Assembly: GCF_002028455.1 (NCBI RefSeq)
Contig: NZ_MWUM01000007.1
Coordinates: 62,001 to 126,000, forward strand
Reading direction: 5' to 3'
Length of the DNA: 64,000 nt
DNA from: Zoogloea sp. LCSB751
GTDB taxonomy: Bacteria > Pseudomonadota > Gammaproteobacteria > Burkholderiales > Rhodocyclaceae
The notes below the pieces were generated by a model. The model ran no database searches, had not been told where the DNA came from, and saw only the letters and a list, made by a program, of their open reading frames with translations. This document shows, piece after piece, positions 62,695-64,000 of this stretch (the first letter of the stretch is position 1; every line of letters starts with the position of its first letter). The translations under genes were made by a program, and so were the position numbers.

Positions 62695-64000
62695 ATGAGC
62701 GCGCAGCATCCGGACTACCTCCAGAAGATCCTTACCGCCCAGGTTTACGACGTCGCCATCGAGACCCCCCTCGACCCGGCGCCCAACCTGTCGGCGCGAA
62801 TTCACAACAAGATCTTCCTGAAGCGCGAGGACATGCAACCGGTGTTCAGCTTCAAGCTGCGCGGCGCCTACAACAAGATGGCCAGCCTCAGCCCGGCAGC
62901 CCTCAAGCGCGGCGTGATCTGCGCCTCTGCCGGCAACCACGCCCAGGGCGTCGCCCTGTCGGCCAAGAAGCTCGGCGCGCGGGCGGTCATCGTGATGCCC
63001 ACCACCACCCCGGCGATCAAGATCGACGCGGTCAAGCGCAACGGCGGCGAGGTGGTGCTGGCCGGCGAATCCTTCTCCGATTCCTACGTCCACGCCAAGG
63101 AACTCGAAAAGGCCGAGAAACTGACCTTCGTCCATCCCTACGACGACGTGGAGGTCATCGCCGGCCAGGGCACCATCGCGATGGAGATCCTGCACCAGCA
63201 TCCCAAGCCCATCCACGCGGTGTTCTGTTGCGTCGGCGGCGGTGGCCTGCTGGCCGGCGTGGCGGCCTACATCAAGCGCGTACGTCCCGACATCAAGGTG
63301 ATCGGCGTCGAAACCGTCGATTCCAACGCGATGACCCAGTCCCTCGCCGCCGGCAAGCGCGTCGAGCTGGAAAGCGTCGGCCTCTTCGCCGACGGCGCGG
63401 CGGTCAAGCTGGTCGGTGAGGAGACCTTCCGCCTGTGCCAGGAATACGTGGACGAGATGATCCTGGTGGACAACGACGCGATCTGCGCCGCCATCAAGGA
63501 CGTCTTCGAGGACACCCGCTCCATTCTCGAACCGGCCGGCGCCCTGTCCCTGGCCGGCGCCAAGGAATACGCCAAGCGCCACAACCTGAAGGACAAGGCC
63601 CTGATTGCCGTGGCCTCCGGTGCCAACATGAACTTCGACCGCCTGCGCTTCGTCGCCGAGAGGGCCGAAGTCGGCGAGCAGCGCGAGGCCGTACTGGCGG
63701 TCACCATCCCCGAGAAGCCGGGCTCCTTCAAGAAGTTCTGCAACCTGCTCGGCAGCCGCAACATCACCGAGTTCAACTACCGCTACGCGGATGCGCAAAA
63801 GGCCCACATCTTCGTCGGCGTCAGCGTGCACAACCGTGCCGAAGGCGGGCGCATCACCGAACTGCTGCAGCGTCACGAACTGCCGTGCCTGGACCTGACC
63901 GACGACGAGATGGCCAAGAGCCACATCCGCTACATGGTCGGCGGCCACGCCCCCCAGGCGGAAAACGAGGTGCTGTACCGCTTCGTGTTCCCGGAACGCC
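62695..64000 (+). CDS. ilvA: Threonine ammonia-lyase (partial, runs off the right edge)
   Basis: 435 codons are in the window; the end is missing. PLP lysine in FSFKLRGAYNKM, ASAGNHAQGVALSAKKLG, the glycine-rich GGGGLLAGVAA. The regulatory ACT-like part begins near residue 335 (AVLAVTIPEKPGSFKKF) and continues to the edge (NITEFNYRYADAQKAHIFVG). This is the biosynthetic, isoleucine-regulated type. Converts threonine to 2-oxobutyrate, the first step to isoleucine. ATG 62695; no strong ribosome site seen (AAAGGTC about 12 bases upstream). Confidence 0.95.
   Translation, partial: MSAQHPDYLQKILTAQVYDVAIETPLDPAPNLSARIHNKIFLKREDMQPVFSFKLRGAYNKMASLSPAALKRGVICASAGNHAQGVALSAKKLGARAVIVMPTTTPAIKIDAVKRNGGEVVLAGESFSDSYVHAKELEKAEKLTFVHPYDDVEVIAGQGTIAMEILHQHPKPIHAVFCCVGGGGLLAGVAAYIKRVRPDIKVIGVETVDSNAMTQSLAAGKRVELESVGLFADGAAVKLVGEETFRLCQEYVDEMILVDNDAICAAIKDVFEDTRSILEPAGALSLAGAKEYAKRHNLKDKALIAVASGANMNFDRLRFVAERAEVGEQREAVLAVTIPEKPGSFKKFCNLLGSRNITEFNYRYADAQKAHIFVGVSVHNRAEGGRITELLQRHELPCLDLTDDEMAKSHIRYMVGGHAPQAENEVLYRFVFPER

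Overview
The window is a piece of a high-GC proteobacterial chromosome close to the replication origin region. The gene content (gyrB-dnaN-dnaA facing rpmH-rnpA-yidD-yidC-mnmE, a DUF3683 dehydrogenase fusion, PEP-CTERM proteins, NtrY/NtrX, YqjD/E/K-like genes, rubrerythrin with rubredoxin) suggests a betaproteobacterium, probably of the Rhodocyclales. That placement is inferred from gene content; no rRNA or tRNA gene was seen.

Layout. 1-3,052 is a visibly lower-GC accessory block on the minus strand, set directly downstream of gyrB. It holds a GHKL-type ATPase with an N-terminal HTH, a STAS-like/winged-helix protein, a protein joining ubiquitin-like repeats to a prokaryotic E2 (family E) domain, and the first codons of what looks like the partner E1/JAB gene, which runs off the left edge. 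This is the most unusual system in the window. 3,172-8,381 is gyrB, dnaN and dnaA (minus); 8,676-12,469 is rpmH, rnpA, yidD, yidC and mnmE (plus). The dnaA promoter carries a DnaA box over its -35. The usual continuation mnmG-rsmG-parA-parB is absent. 12,845-24,185 holds small exported proteins, a methyltransferase, a sirtuin, a TauE/SafE exporter, a spermidine synthase-like protein, rsmB, a DUF4390 protein, ntrY-ntrX and hemE. Two 16-bp parS-like sites lie at gene starts here (15,982 and 16,775). The AT-rich hemE-priA gap (24,186-24,658) has clustered DnaA boxes and is a second candidate origin.

24,659-41,846 carries priA, a decayed CHRD/PEP-CTERM pseudogene, a putatively Fur-regulated DUF2325 pair, a CheY-CheC-GGDEF operon, a nitronate monooxygenase-like enzyme, a CHASE2 kinase, mscL, an OmpR-type regulator, an MBL hydrolase, pyrE, xthA and a three-gene peroxide-reduction operon (rubrerythrin, rubredoxin, rubredoxin reductase). 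41,965-48,320 is a TetR-controlled tripartite RND efflux operon with a tandem operator. 48,436-49,996 is a YqjD/YqjE/YqjK-like envelope cluster followed by a purine phosphoribosyltransferase. 50,128-55,919 has a divergent MarR/aminotransferase pair and a minus-strand corrin cluster (a CobL-like fusion, cobA, cbiA). The right end has a periplasmic beta-carbonic anhydrase, a 1,292-residue FAD/Fe-S dehydrogenase fusion, a PEP-CTERM SGNH esterase, and divergent ridA and ilvA; ilvA runs off the edge.

Many genes are packed with 1-4 base overlaps (ATGA), marking operons: yidD on rnpA, the sirtuin on tam, DUF4390-ntrY, CheC-GGDEF, TetR-OMF-MFP, cobA-cbiA. All assignments come from reading motifs; no database search was run.
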